64,000 nucleotides of DNA from Actinobacteria bacterium 69-20 (GCA_001897425.1 MKSW01000033.1:615445-679444), one strand, 5' to 3'; counted from the stretch's first letter, positions 9,272 to 18,160 are shown. Notes: generated from the letters alone by a model not told the origin. Program-made: numbers and translations.

Positions 9272-9361
9272 CGCCTGCGTGGTCATCATGGCCTCTGCGC
9301 GGCCGTCTGTAGTTTCTTGAAATGCTCACCATCGAACGAGGGGCAACGAAAGGCAGCAATC

Positions 9362-10378
9362 ATGGTGGAGTTCGCTGAAATCATCACGGATTCACAGCCG
9401 ACACCGTTTTGGGCGAACCTGCGCGAAATGGGCGTGGAGAAGGCCGTGATCGCACTCCCGCGGGCCTATCAGGACTGGCGGAAGAGTTCTTTCGACCACC
9501 CATGGTCGTATACATCCATCGCGCTGTACCAGGAACTGCTCGGCGAGGAAGAACTCACCGTCAGCGTCGTCGAGGACAATCCGCCGATGGAAAACATCCG
9601 ATTCGGGCGCCCCGGCCGGGAGGAAGAACTCGAGCAGGTACTCGTCATGATTCGGGCCATGGGGAAATTGGGTATTCCGACCTGGTGCTACAACTGGGCG
9701 GCGGGCGTCGGATGGGTGCGCACGCAGATGGCGATGCGCGGTCGCGGCGGAGCGCTCGTGGCCGGCTACGACCACGCCCTCATCGACCACAGCGACCGCT
9801 GCCTGTACGGGACGATCGACGCGAATGCGTTGTGGGAGAACCTGAGTTGGTTCCTCGAGCGGGTTCTGCCGGTCGCCGAAGTGGCCGGGGTACGCCTGGC
9901 GCTGCATCCGGACGATCCACCGGTGTCGGCGGTGCGCGGCATATCGCGCATCATCAATTCCGTCGACGCGTACGAGCGGCTCTTCGACATGTTCCCCAGC
10001 CCGGCGAATGCCATGACGCTGTGCCAGGGTAATTTCACCCTGTTCACGGACGACCTACCGGCGGAGATCACCAAGTTCGGCGAGGCCGATCGCATTGCAT
10101 TCGCGCATTTCCGCGACGTGAAGGGCACGCCAGAGCACTTCGTCGAGACGTTCCACGACAACGGGCAGACCGATATGCTGGCGTGTATGACGGCGTTCGA
10201 ACGGGTCGGATACGCGGGCGTCATGCGGTCGGATCATGTGCCGCTGATGGCCGGCGACACGCAGACGGTGCCGGGCTACTCCAACCTGGGCCGTCTCTTC
10301 GCGATCGGGTACATGACGGGACTTCGGGAGGCGGCCCGCGCAGCGACCGGTTCGGGATCGATGCCGGAATCTCAGTGA
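9362..10378 (+). CDS. uxuA: Mannonate dehydratase (UxuA) family protein
   Basis: A 338-residue protein similar to D-mannonate dehydratase, which makes 2-keto-3-deoxygluconate. Metal- and substrate-binding patterns of the family are visible: RLALHPDDPP, AMTLCQGNF, IAFAHFRDVKG and RSDHVPLMAGD near the C terminus. It is somewhat shorter than E. coli UxuA. ATG 9362 is preferred over the frame opening at 9317 because the family-like sequence starts there. The product would be a natural substrate of a KDG kinase plus KDPG aldolase pair, both encoded upstream. The stop overlaps a possible GTG of the GntR gene. Confidence 0.85.
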   Translation: MVEFAEIITDSQPTPFWANLREMGVEKAVIALPRAYQDWRKSSFDHPWSYTSIALYQELLGEEELTVSVVEDNPPMENIRFGRPGREEELEQVLVMIRAMGKLGIPTWCYNWAAGVGWVRTQMAMRGRGGALVAGYDHALIDHSDRCLYGTIDANALWENLSWFLERVLPVAEVAGVRLALHPDDPPVSAVRGISRIINSVDAYERLFDMFPSPANAMTLCQGNFTLFTDDLPAEITKFGEADRIAFAHFRDVKGTPEHFVETFHDNGQTDMLACMTAFERVGYAGVMRSDHVPLMAGDTQTVPGYSNLGRLFAIGYMTGLREAARAATGSGSMPESQ

Positions 10379-10389
10379 CAGGGGGGCAG

Positions 10390-11202
10390 GTGTCCGATCG
10401 ACGAACCCTCAGCGGGGTGGTGGCCGATCATTTCATTCGGCAGATCCGCGAGGGGGTCTACGCGCCGGGAGACGGCCTGCCCACGCTCAAGGAGATCGCG
10501 GCCGAGCACGGCGTCGGATACGGCGTCGCACGCGAGGCGATGCAACATCTGGTCGCCCTCGGTCTTGTCGACGTGCGGCCGCGCCGAGGTGCCGTACTTC
10601 TCGACATCGATGCGCGTGCCGGCCTGGACGATTCCACGTTGGCCATGTTGCTCAGCGACCAGGCCGTCGACGAGCTCTACGCACTCCGCCTACTCGTCGA
10701 GGTTGCCGTCGCCGGGCAGGCCGCGGAGCGCGCCACCCCTGAGCACCTTGCGGACATCGTGCACGCCCAGCAGGTATTCGAGGAGACCCTGGCGGCCGGT
10801 GAGCCACACTTCACGGCTGACGTGGAGCTCCACGCCGCGATCGCGCGGGCCAGCGGCAATCGATTGTTCCTCCGCGTGCTCGATGCGCTGAAGGGGGTGC
10901 TGACCGAAGTGCGCTCGAAGACCGGAATAGTGCCGGGATCTGCGCAGGTGGCACAGGCGGAGCACGCCGCCGTCGTGCAGGCGATCATCGATCGAGATCC
11001 GGTGGCCGCCCGGGCGGCGATGCGGCGCCATATCGAAACGGCGACGGCGACGGTGCACCGCGCCTGGCTCACCGCGCAGCCTCCGAACGGGGCCGGCGAC
11101 GGCCGCCCGGCGCCCGGCGCACATCAACCGGCTGCCAAGCCATCACGACCAGCGCGTGGTGTCAATGGGTCGGTGACCAGTCGAGGTCTGCGCGATCGCT
11201 GA
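10390..11202 (+). CDS. GntR-family transcriptional regulator (FadR/FCD type)
   Basis: About 270 residues. The N-terminal winged helix reads VVADHFIRQIREGVYAPGDGLPTLKEIA followed by YGVAREAMQHLVALGLVDVRPRRGAVL, a typical GntR DNA-binding domain. The C-terminal FCD domain shows DVELHAAIARASGNRLF with a metal-binding histidine and EHAAVVQAIIDRDPVAARAAMRRHI. GTG 10390 follows a run of Gs; GTG 10375, overlapping the uxuA stop, is an alternative. The last ~50 residues are Pro/Ala/Arg-rich and look disordered. It is the last gene of the kinase-aldolase operon and is likely its sugar-acid-responsive repressor. Confidence 0.88.
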   Translation: MSDRRTLSGVVADHFIRQIREGVYAPGDGLPTLKEIAAEHGVGYGVAREAMQHLVALGLVDVRPRRGAVLLDIDARAGLDDSTLAMLLSDQAVDELYALRLLVEVAVAGQAAERATPEHLADIVHAQQVFEETLAAGEPHFTADVELHAAIARASGNRLFLRVLDALKGVLTEVRSKTGIVPGSAQVAQAEHAAVVQAIIDRDPVAARAAMRRHIETATATVHRAWLTAQPPNGAGDGRPAPGAHQPAAKPSRPARGVNGSVTSRGLRDR

Positions 11203-11244
11203 AGGTATCGCGGTCACTCAAGGTGTCGCAGCCAACCGACCGGG

Positions 11245-11448
11245 GTGGATCACGTCGAGGTGGCCGGCAAGGCCGTGGTGAATGCGTTCGGCGACACGCA
11301 CGCCGACGATCTGCTCGCGGGGCTGGTCGCCCGCGGGGTCACGCGAGTACACCTCTACCATGTCGGCCTGGTGGCTCCTCCGCGGCTGGATCGCGCTGTC
11401 GCCGCCATCCGATCGGTCGAGCAGCATCGAAGGAGCACACTCCCATGA
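11245..11448 (+). CDS. Small ORF coupled to the semialdehyde dehydrogenase, unrecognised
   Basis: A 67-codon frame starting at GTG 11245 whose stop overlaps the ATG of the next gene (ATGA at 11445). Codon choice is GC-rich at third positions over its first 55 codons, as in real genes here. The peptide begins MDHVEVAGKAVVNAFGDTHADDLLAG and continues with RVHLYHVGLVAPPRLD. I do not recognise it. It could be a small catabolic protein, or the C-terminal remnant of a longer enzyme, since the frame is open some distance upstream of 11245. Confidence 0.4.
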   Translation: MDHVEVAGKAVVNAFGDTHADDLLAGLVARGVTRVHLYHVGLVAPPRLDRAVAAIRSVEQHRRSTLP

Positions 11449-12950
11449 CGATCCTCACCCACGATCCGCGTGACGGCACCTCCCGGGACACGGACATCAC
11501 CCCGACGCCACAGGCGGACGTGCGCGCCGCCGCCGATCGTGCCGCCGCCGCGCTCCGGCAACTGCGCGACGTCGGCCGCGCTGCCCGTGCCGCCGCCCTG
11601 CGCGGTATCGCCGACGCGCTGGAAGCCGATCGCGCGGACCTCGTCGCCTGCGCCATGGCGGAGACCGGGCTCGGCGAGCAGCGGTTGACCGGCGAGGTGA
11701 ACCGCAGCGCGTTCCAGTTCCGCATGTTCGCGGACGCGATCGAGGAGGGCTCCTATCTAGAGGCCATGATCGATCATGCCGGGGACACCCCGCTCGGGCC
11801 GGCCCCCGATGTGCGGCGCATGCTCGTGCCGCTCGGGCCGGTGGCGGTGTTCGGCTCCAGCAACTTCCCGTTCGCGTTCTCCGTCGCCGGTGGGGACACC
11901 GCCTCGGCGCTCGCCGCCGGCAACCCCGTCGTCGTCAAGGCACATTCGTCGCACATTCTCACCTCACGGGCCACGTTCGACGTCATCCACCGCGCAACCG
12001 TCGCGAGCGGTCTGCCGACCGACACGTTCCAGATCGTCTACGGCCAGCAGGCCGGAGTGGATCTGGTCCGGGACCCGGCCATCACGGCGGTCGGATACAC
12101 CGGATCCCTCGGCGCCGCACAGATTCTCATCGCGGCGATCGGTGAGCGGGAGACCCCGATCCCGTTCTACGGCGAGCTGAGCAGCGTGAACCCGTTGATC
12201 GTCACCGAGGCCGCCGCCCGCGCCCGCGGGGCGCAGATCGCCCAGGGCCTCTACACGTCCGTCACCGGCTCGGCCGGCCAGCTGTGCACCAAACCCGGTG
12301 TGGCGTTCGTGCCTCGCACCGACGACGCCATCGTTCCGGAACTGGTCCGCCTCGCCGCCGCCGCCGAGCCCCAGCCGCTGCTGAACGCGAAGATCCACGA
12401 ATCGCTGTTCCGCATCCAAGGCGACCTGATCGCGAGCGGTGGCGCCAGCGCGCTGCGCGCCAGCGAGCCGGTCGGCCCCGGCCTCGGCGCGACGCCGGGC
12501 GTCCTCGAGATCGACGCGTCGACGTTCACCGCGGCAGCCGCGGAGGAGGCGTTCGGTCCGGTTGTCGTCGTGGTGCGGTACGACACGCTCGACGAGCTGC
12601 CCGCCGCCCTGGACGCCGTCCCCGACTCGCTCACCGCCACGGTGCACTGCGAAGCCGACGAGGCTGCCGGTCTCGCCGATCTCGTGACGCACCTGCAGCG
12701 CCGCTCCGGCCGCGTCGTGTTCAACGGATACCCCACCGGGGTGCGGGTCTGCTGGGCGCAGCACCACGGCGGGCCGTGGCCGGCGACCAATTCGCAGCAC
12801 ACCTCCGTCGGCGTCACGGCGATGCGCCGCTTCCTGCGGCCGATCGCGTGGCAGTCCGCGCCGGCCGTGCTGTTGCCGGCGGAGTTGCGGGATGACGACG
12901 CCTCGGTGCCGCGCCGTGTCGACGGCGTCTACCAGCCCGCGAAGAACTGA
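11445..12950 (+). CDS. NADP-dependent alpha-ketoglutaric semialdehyde dehydrogenase
   Basis: A 501-residue aldehyde dehydrogenase of the type III KGSA dehydrogenase group, oxidising 2,5-dioxopentanoate to 2-oxoglutarate. Seen: GPVAVFGSSNFPFAFSVAGGDTASALAAGNPVV (positions ~11837-11935), the catalytic cysteine in SAGQLCTKPG, and the group-specific C-terminal VVFNGYPTGVRVCWAQ with GGPWPATNSQHTSVG. AAGGAG lies ten bases before ATG 11445. It completes non-phosphorylative degradation of pentonates, glucarate or hydroxyproline-type compounds, and fits the DHDPS-like and GntR genes upstream. Confidence 0.9.
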   Translation: MTILTHDPRDGTSRDTDITPTPQADVRAAADRAAAALRQLRDVGRAARAAALRGIADALEADRADLVACAMAETGLGEQRLTGEVNRSAFQFRMFADAIEEGSYLEAMIDHAGDTPLGPAPDVRRMLVPLGPVAVFGSSNFPFAFSVAGGDTASALAAGNPVVVKAHSSHILTSRATFDVIHRATVASGLPTDTFQIVYGQQAGVDLVRDPAITAVGYTGSLGAAQILIAAIGERETPIPFYGELSSVNPLIVTEAAARARGAQIAQGLYTSVTGSAGQLCTKPGVAFVPRTDDAIVPELVRLAAAAEPQPLLNAKIHESLFRIQGDLIASGGASALRASEPVGPGLGATPGVLEIDASTFTAAAAEEAFGPVVVVVRYDTLDELPAALDAVPDSLTATVHCEADEAAGLADLVTHLQRRSGRVVFNGYPTGVRVCWAQHHGGPWPATNSQHTSVGVTAMRRFLRPIAWQSAPAVLLPAELRDDDASVPRRVDGVYQPAKN

Positions 12951-12974
12951 TCCCACATCACGAGTAAGGACGTC

Positions 12975-13982
12975 ATGCCCGAATCGCACCCCGCATCCGA
13001 CCGGCCGATCCGCTGGGGAATTCTCGCCACCGGCGGTATCGCCCGCAAGTTCGCCGCCGATCTGCTGCTCGACGGCCACCTCGTCGCCGCGGTCGGCTCC
13101 CGCAGCGCCGAATCCGCGGCCGCCTTCGCGCGGGAGTTCGGCATCGCCCGGGCGCACGGCAGCTACGCGGATCTGGTGGCCGACCCGGACGTGGACATCG
13201 TCTACGTGGCGTCCCCGCACACCTTCCACGAGGAGCACGGCGCCCTGGCCCTCGAGGCCGGCAAGCACGTATTGATCGAGAAGCCCATCACGGTGAACGC
13301 CGCGCAGGCGCGCCGGCTCGCGGCGCTGGCCGCGGACCGCGGGCTGCTGCTGATGGAGGCGATGTGGACGCGGTACCTGCCGCATGTGCAACGCATCCGG
13401 GAGGTGATCGCCGCCGCAACCATCGGGACGGTGACGGGATTCCTCGCCAACCACAGCCAGAACCTGACCACCGACCCGGCCCATCGCATCAATGCGCTGG
13501 AGTTGGGCGGCGGGGCGCTGCTGGATCTCGGCATCTACCCGATCTCGTTCGCCGCCGGGCTGTTCGGGAAACCCACGACCGTGCAGGCGCTGGGATCACT
13601 CGGTGCGACCGGCGCGGACACGCATGTCTCCGTCGTCCTGCAATATGACGGCGGCGCGATCGCCTCCACCTATTCCACGAGCCGCTCCCGCGGACCGAAC
13701 ACGGCCGCGATCCTCGGCACCGACGGCCGCATCGAGATGTCGTCCGTGTGGTACGCGCCGTCGGAGACAAGGGTGTTCGACGGCCGGAACCGGCTGGTGG
13801 AGACGTTCGACTGGGCGGTCGCCGGTCGCGGCATGCAATTCCAGGCGCGGGAGGCCGAGCAACTGATCCGTAGTGGTCGGATCGAGAGCGGAATCCTCAC
13901 CCCCGCAGCATGTATCGACATCATGGAGACGCTGGACGAGGTTCGCCGCCAGATCGGGGTGCGCTATCCCGGAGCGGACTGA
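12975..13982 (+). CDS. Gfo/Idh/MocA family oxidoreductase
   Basis: A 335-residue NAD(P)-dependent dehydrogenase. The Rossmann segment is IRWGILATGGIARKFAADL, followed by VDIVYVASPHTFHEEHGALALEAGKHVLIEKPIT with the characteristic catalytic lysine (EKP), then a C-terminal beta-sheet domain with GGGALLDLGIYPISFA. It acts on a sugar, inositol or related polyol in the cytoplasm. It lies 24 bases after the semialdehyde dehydrogenase and is probably in the same operon. The substrate is not determinable from sequence; a sugar-acid or aldose role is suggested by the context. Confidence 0.88.
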   Translation: MPESHPASDRPIRWGILATGGIARKFAADLLLDGHLVAAVGSRSAESAAAFAREFGIARAHGSYADLVADPDVDIVYVASPHTFHEEHGALALEAGKHVLIEKPITVNAAQARRLAALAADRGLLLMEAMWTRYLPHVQRIREVIAAATIGTVTGFLANHSQNLTTDPAHRINALELGGGALLDLGIYPISFAAGLFGKPTTVQALGSLGATGADTHVSVVLQYDGGAIASTYSTSRSRGPNTAAILGTDGRIEMSSVWYAPSETRVFDGRNRLVETFDWAVAGRGMQFQAREAEQLIRSGRIESGILTPAACIDIMETLDEVRRQIGVRYPGAD

Positions 13983-14240
13983 CGTGCCGCGGGCCGCGCT
14001 ATGTAGTTCCGCTCTGCCGCGACTGGTTTCGACCGGTGCTTCGGTCAGAACGTCGCAATCGGCACCGGTCCGACGGCCGCGTTGACGAACCTGAACTTGC
14101 CGCCATCTCGGCACGGCAATCCCGCCTGACCACGGCATGACGTCCGCGAGTCGCGGTGACGGTGCTTTACAGAGCGCGGCCGGCACTTCAGGATGGGGTG
14201 ACCTGAAATCAGGGGAACGGAAACGGTGAACGGAGGCCCG

Positions 14241-14987
14241 ATGGACATTCGCAAGCTTGTCGCAGAGGCGTTGGGAACGGCATGCCTCGTCTTCGTCGGC
14301 GTGGGGGTGGCCACGGTCTCGTTCGGGTTCGCGGTCGCCGGGCCGGGCCTCGCGGCGGGTGTCATCGCGACCGCGCTCGCCTTCGGGCTGGTGATGTTGA
14401 TCCTCGCCTACGCGATCGGCTCCGTTTCCGGGGCGCACATCAACCCGGCCGTGACGATGGGTTTCCTTGTCGCGGGCCGTATGTCGCTCACGGAGGCCGT
14501 CGGCTACTGGATCGCGCAGATCGTCGGCGCGATCGTCGGAGCCGCTGAACTACGAGGGTTGTTCGCAGCGGTCCCGGACTATTCCACGGCGAAGCAGGGC
14601 CTCGGCACCGACGGGTGGGGCAGTCATTCGATGGTGCACCTCGGTGGCGGCGGCGCGTTCCTGGCCGAGGCGGTGCTCACGTTCCTCTTCGTCTTCGTCG
14701 TGCTGACGGTCACCAGCAAGGCCGGCGGCTCGCCGCTGCTGGCCGGAGTCGCCATCGGCTTCGCGCTCGGAACGGTGCACCTGATGGGCGTGCCCCTCAC
14801 CGGCACCTCAGTGAACCCAGCGCGCTCCATCGGCCCGGCGATCTTCGTCGGCGGCGACGCGCTCGGCCAGCTGTGGCTGTTCATCGTCGCCCCGTTGGTC
14901 GGCGGCGCGGTGGCGGCGCTGGCCAGCCGGTATTTCTACGGTTCCGAGAGCCGCGCGGCGCAGCCCGATCCCGCCCCCGCGCGCTGA
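14241..14987 (+). CDS. aqpZ: Aquaporin, AqpZ type
   Basis: A 248-residue six-helix MIP channel for water or small solutes in the cytoplasmic membrane. Both NPA boxes are intact: SGAHINPAVT and GTSVNPARS. The arginine after the second NPA and a histidine in the preceding helix (TVHLMGVP) match the narrow, water-selective filter of AqpZ rather than glycerol facilitators. ATG 14241 has CGGAGG five bases upstream; a GTG at 14226 is less likely. It stands alone between the oxidoreductase (258-base gap) and the convergent YcaQ-like gene. Confidence 0.9.
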   Translation: MDIRKLVAEALGTACLVFVGVGVATVSFGFAVAGPGLAAGVIATALAFGLVMLILAYAIGSVSGAHINPAVTMGFLVAGRMSLTEAVGYWIAQIVGAIVGAAELRGLFAAVPDYSTAKQGLGTDGWGSHSMVHLGGGGAFLAEAVLTFLFVFVVLTVTSKAGGSPLLAGVAIGFALGTVHLMGVPLTGTSVNPARSIGPAIFVGGDALGQLWLFIVAPLVGGAVAALASRYFYGSESRAAQPDPAPAR

Positions 14988-15325
14988 ACCGGCGCCGACA
15001 GTTCCGACAGCGCCGACCCGGACTCGGCGTCGCGCTGCCGGGAGGGATCTACGGGCCGGTGAGCGAAACCGGTTGTAGGCGCGTAATTTTCGCTTATGAC
15101 GAACAATGCCCTGACGCGCGAATGCCTATTCCGGTGAGCTGAGCGATGCGGCCCTGATGCCCCGACTCCGGTGACGGCGTCAATACTCTCGACTGCTTCG
15201 ACACGGCGCGGGCGCCCAGTTTTTTGTCGCGTCCAGCCAGCGTTGGCGCCATCACCGCGCTGAGCACTGACGCGGTTTCGGCGACGCGGAAGATCGATGT
15301 CGCCCGCGCCTATGCCTCGCTCCGG
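14988..15325. other. Intergenic, no gene seen
   Basis: 338 bases between the convergent aquaporin and YcaQ-like genes. Short frames on both strands have no recognisable product. A small A+T-rich patch (TAATTTTCGCTTATG) lies near 15085-15100. No terminator is clear enough to call. Confidence 0.4.
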
Positions 15326-16594
15326 TCAGTTCGGAGCGACTTCGCGCGGATGCTGGTGCCGCTGCACGGCGGTGTCGTCGCCGTGCAGTGCCCGCGCGAT
15401 CTCCTCGGCCGCATCACCCCAGCCGGAGACGCTGACGCGCTCCAGGTTCTGCCAGGCCGCTGCGCGCAACAGCTCTCCGGCCACGGATTCGGCCTGGGCG
15501 CCGTCATATCCGTTTGAACCTTCCCACCACGCGGACTGCACCAGCAGCGTCGACTGCGCGCGGTCGGCCTTCAGGTCCACTCGCGCGGCGATGCGCTCGC
15601 CGACGAGCACCGGGAGCGAGTAGTAGCCGAAGCGGCGCCGATGTGCCGGCGTGTAGATCTCGATGCGGTAGTCGAGGTCGTAGAGGCGCAGCGCCCGCTC
15701 GCGGAACCAGATGAGCGGATCGAACGGGCTGAGCAGGGCCGCGCCGTCGATGCGCCGGGGGGTGGTGGCTTGCTTGTGCATCCACGCCGGCCGGGGGCGG
15801 CCACCGCGCTCCCAGCCGGTGACCCGCACGGGGATCAGCTCGCCCTCGTCGACCAGCGCCGCGATCGCCGCGCGCACCTGGGCGCGGTCGCGGAAGCGGT
15901 AGTAATCCGCGAGATCGGTGTCGGTGGCCACGCCGTAGGACCGAGCCGCCCGGCGGATGAGCTCGCGCACGGCGTCGTCGCGCGGGATCTCTCGCGTGAA
16001 GATCTCGGCGGGGATCACGTCTTCTGCCAGGGCGTAGCTGCGCTCGAAGCCGCGGCGCCCCGCCACGGCGACTTCGCCTATGCGCCACAGGATCTCGAGC
16101 GCCATCTTGGCCTCGTCCCAATCCCACCAGCCGCCGCGTTCGCGCGGCGCGTCGTCACGCAGATCGGCCGGCTTGAGCGGCCCGCGGCCCCGTAGTTCGG
16201 CGCGCACCCAGTCCAGCGTGCGCGCCTTCGCGTTCAGCCAGGAGTCGGTCTTTTCCTCCCACCGGCGGCGGAAGTCGTCCATTCGGAAGCGCCACAGCGC
16301 CCAGTCCGCTGCGGAGATGAACGCCGCCTCATGCGGCACGTACTCGACATAGCGGCCGGACGGATTCATGAAGGTCCGGTCGAATGTTTGGGGGTCGTAT
16401 GCCCCCAGCCGGGCGAACATCGGCATGTAGTGCGCCCGCGCGAACACGTTCACCGAGTCGATCTGCAGCACGCCGAGGCGCTCCATCGCCGTATGGAGGT
16501 GCTTAGGCGCCACTGTGTTCGGGCGTCGCCGCGAGAAACCCTGCGCGGCAAGGGCGATCCGTCTGGCCTCGGACGCGCTGAGCGTGCGCACCAC
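15326..16594 (-). CDS. Winged-helix DNA glycosylase-like protein (YcaQ/AlkX, crosslink repair family)
   Basis: A 422-residue protein of the YcaQ family (winged-helix, formerly DUF1006), members of which unhook DNA interstrand crosslinks by removing alkylated bases. The N-terminal signature ERLGVLQIDSVNVFARAHY carries the Q-x-D pair used in catalysis in YcaQ; later segments DLADYYRFRDRAQVRAAIAALVDEGELIPV and FDPLIWFRERALRLYDLDYRIEIYTPAHRR are typical. Start is GTG 16594 or the adjacent GTG 16591. It is a single gene, convergent with the aquaporin, and likely acts alone in DNA repair. Confidence 0.88.
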   Translation of the reverse strand: MVRTLSASEARRIALAAQGFSRRRPNTVAPKHLHTAMERLGVLQIDSVNVFARAHYMPMFARLGAYDPQTFDRTFMNPSGRYVEYVPHEAAFISAADWALWRFRMDDFRRRWEEKTDSWLNAKARTLDWVRAELRGRGPLKPADLRDDAPRERGGWWDWDEAKMALEILWRIGEVAVAGRRGFERSYALAEDVIPAEIFTREIPRDDAVRELIRRAARSYGVATDTDLADYYRFRDRAQVRAAIAALVDEGELIPVRVTGWERGGRPRPAWMHKQATTPRRIDGAALLSPFDPLIWFRERALRLYDLDYRIEIYTPAHRRRFGYYSLPVLVGERIAARVDLKADRAQSTLLVQSAWWEGSNGYDGAQAESVAGELLRAAAWQNLERVSVSGWGDAAEEIARALHGDDTAVQRHQHPREVAPN

Positions 16595-16927
16595 CGGTTC
16601 AGCGTATCGGCGCCTCGGCGCCGTTCATTGATGACGTCTCCTTGGGCGGGGCCGGAGGCGGTGACGTCCGCCGTGGCGACCTCGGCGGCGGCAACGTTCG
16701 CGCCGTCATAATCGCGGCGTCCGGCATCTGACCGGCAGCATCCAACTGGCGATGCCACACGATCTGAGCGCACCGACAGCCGGGCCAGCGAGCGGCGATA
16801 CTCGGCGCTATTCGAAGACTTGCTCGTGACCGTAACCGACAACTACGACAGCCGGCGCTCCCGGCCCGATGGTTCAATGCCGTACTGCCGGAAACCAACT
16901 GGCGCGGATCAGCCATTTCCTATGGGG
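16595..16927. other. Intergenic, no gene seen
   Basis: About 330 bases upstream of the YcaQ-like gene and downstream of the broken channel gene. I see only short overlapping frames without family resemblance and no strong promoter. The stretch may be decayed sequence, in keeping with the disrupted neighbours. Confidence 0.35.
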
Positions 16928-17092
16928 CTATTGCTTTCGCACTGGCTCCGTCTGCCCATTCGGCGAGGCGACCGTGCCGGTGGTGGCCCGCACAAGTTCG
17001 ACAAGCTCGGCGACCTGGCGGCGAAGGATTTCGATATCCGCCCGGGTGACGGATTGCTCCTCGGCGCCGACCTCGCGGACGCGGTCGACAAG
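16928..17092 (-). pseudogene. Detached C-terminal tail of the K+ channel, beyond an in-frame TAG
   Basis: Immediately after the TAG that ends the channel gene, the same frame stays open for 54 codons to another TAG at 16928. It begins LVDRVREVGAEEQ and contains an amphipathic helix with heptad pattern (ADIEILRRQVAELVELVRA), exactly what follows the last membrane helix in bacterial voltage-type channels. Homologues normally read ...S-W-L-V here, so TAG probably replaced TGG (Trp) by one base change. The tail would be made only by readthrough. Confidence 0.6.
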
Positions 17093-17719
17093 CTATGACG
17101 CGAACGTGGCCGTCACCATGCCGAGAAGGGCAATACCGCCGAGCATGAGGCCGATACCAATGGCGCGTCCTGCGGCGGTGACGGGTGATACGTCGCCGTA
17201 GCCGACGGTGGTCACGGTGACGAACGACCACCACACGGCGTCCCCGAAGGATCCAATAGTTGCGCCGAGGTGGCCTCGTTCCGCGTCGAGGATGGCCAGC
17301 GACGCGCACAGAAGCAGCACTGCCGCGATCCCGGTGACGTAGACGCCGACCCGGCCACGGAAGCTTGTTGACGCCTTCCGGTTCAAGACCTTGATGAGCA
17401 TGAGCAGGCGAAGAAGCGGAAGCGGTCGTAAGACCGGTAGTGCGACGACCGCGAGGTCAACGAGGTTGTGGGCGACATAGTTTCCGCGATGTTTCGCCAG
17501 TACGACACGAACCACATAGTCGATGCCGAACAGGCCCCACACGACCGCACCGACGACGCCGCAAGCGGCGACCAGTGCCGCAGGCAGGTCGGTTTGCAGG
17601 ATCGGCCAGGCGTACGCGGCAAGGAACACGGCCGCGGCCACTGCAAGTGGCCATTCAATTCGTCTCTCCCAACGCATCACCGCTGTCCCGTAGAAACTGG
17701 TCTCCACAGCCTGACTCAT
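17093..17719 (-). CDS. Voltage-type K+ channel, truncated by an in-frame stop
   Basis: 208 residues from ATG 17719 (AGGGAG about ten bases upstream). Membrane helices run through ~21-40, 46-70, 82-98 and 126-145, an S4-like segment LRPLPLLRLLMLIKVLNR spans ~98-114, and the selectivity filter TVGYGD is at 171-176 with the pore helix WWSFVTVT. The last inner helix ends at VTATFAS, where TAG cuts the protein. The cytoplasmic coiled-coil tail normally used for tetramer assembly is encoded just beyond in the same frame. The product may be non-functional, reduced, or rescued by readthrough. It borders the degenerate toxin-antitoxin remnants at 17.9-18.5 kb. Confidence 0.75.
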   Translation of the reverse strand: MSQAVETSFYGTAVMRWERRIEWPLAVAAAVFLAAYAWPILQTDLPAALVAACGVVGAVVWGLFGIDYVVRVVLAKHRGNYVAHNLVDLAVVALPVLRPLPLLRLLMLIKVLNRKASTSFRGRVGVYVTGIAAVLLLCASLAILDAERGHLGATIGSFGDAVWWSFVTVTTVGYGDVSPVTAAGRAIGIGLMLGGIALLGMVTATFAS

Positions 17720-17900
17720 GGACGGAGTGCTCCCTTCTCGCCGCACATTCCGGCGTTCAGGCCGAGGAAGTCGGCTGCTACCGGCCGCATCTGAGAGTAT
17801 CGGCGTCGATCTCGCTGTCATCGGGCTCAGCGACATGACGGCGATCGAACGGTTCCTGGCGGATCGTCTACCACCAGGGCACCCTCTGCGACGCCTGATG

Positions 17901-18029
17901 CCTGGCGCTCCGGCGCCACCCCGCCGGGCTGAACTACGGGGATCTGTTCGCCTATGCGCTCGCACGACCCGCGAATCCCTGCCCCTCAAGGGCTACGACT
18001 TCTCACAGACCGACATCACACCGGCCTAA
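17901..18029 (+). pseudogene. Remnant of a VapC-type PIN toxin (C-terminal part, frameshifted)
   Basis: One frame reads RRHPAGLNYGDLFAYALAR (17911-17967), the usual last acidic motif of VapC ribonucleases; the next frame continues LPLKGYDFSQTDITPA and stops at TAA 18027. Joined, they match the normal VapC ending (...GD.FAYALA...LLFKG.DF..TDI.PA). A frameshift near 17968-17980 separates them, and the N-terminal catalytic part is not recognisable upstream. This is a dead toxin gene at the edge of the tRNA island. Confidence 0.6.
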
Positions 18030-18133
18030 GCTCCCTGAAAGCCGCCCGCGCGACCCGGGCACATCATCACGAAATTGCGCCGCACACGAAAACCGCCCAG
18101 GCAGCACAAGCAACCGGACAAAATCACAGGATT

Positions 18134-18160
18134 CGGTGGGCAAGAGGGGGTTGAGCCCCT
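18134..18160 (-). repeat. Diverged copy of the tRNA-Leu 3' end (possible old attachment site)
   Basis: Reads GGTGGGCAAG-A-GGGGG-TTGAGCCCC, closely matching the complement of the T-arm and acceptor end of tRNA-Leu at 24034-24060, with a few changes. It is the outermost and most diverged of three such copies (others at 21414 and 24036). It fits the outer boundary of an island inserted at the tRNA gene, but no recombination event can be proved from one genome. Confidence 0.5.

Noticed and set aside
10011..10029. Motif-like CATGACGCTGTGCCAGGG in uxuA
   Set aside because: It encodes the conserved AMTLCQGN segment of the enzyme and diverges after GCTGT.
14000..14170. A possible gene fragment on the minus strand before the aquaporin
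   Set aside because: Short frames give no recognisable domain and codon patterns are inconsistent.
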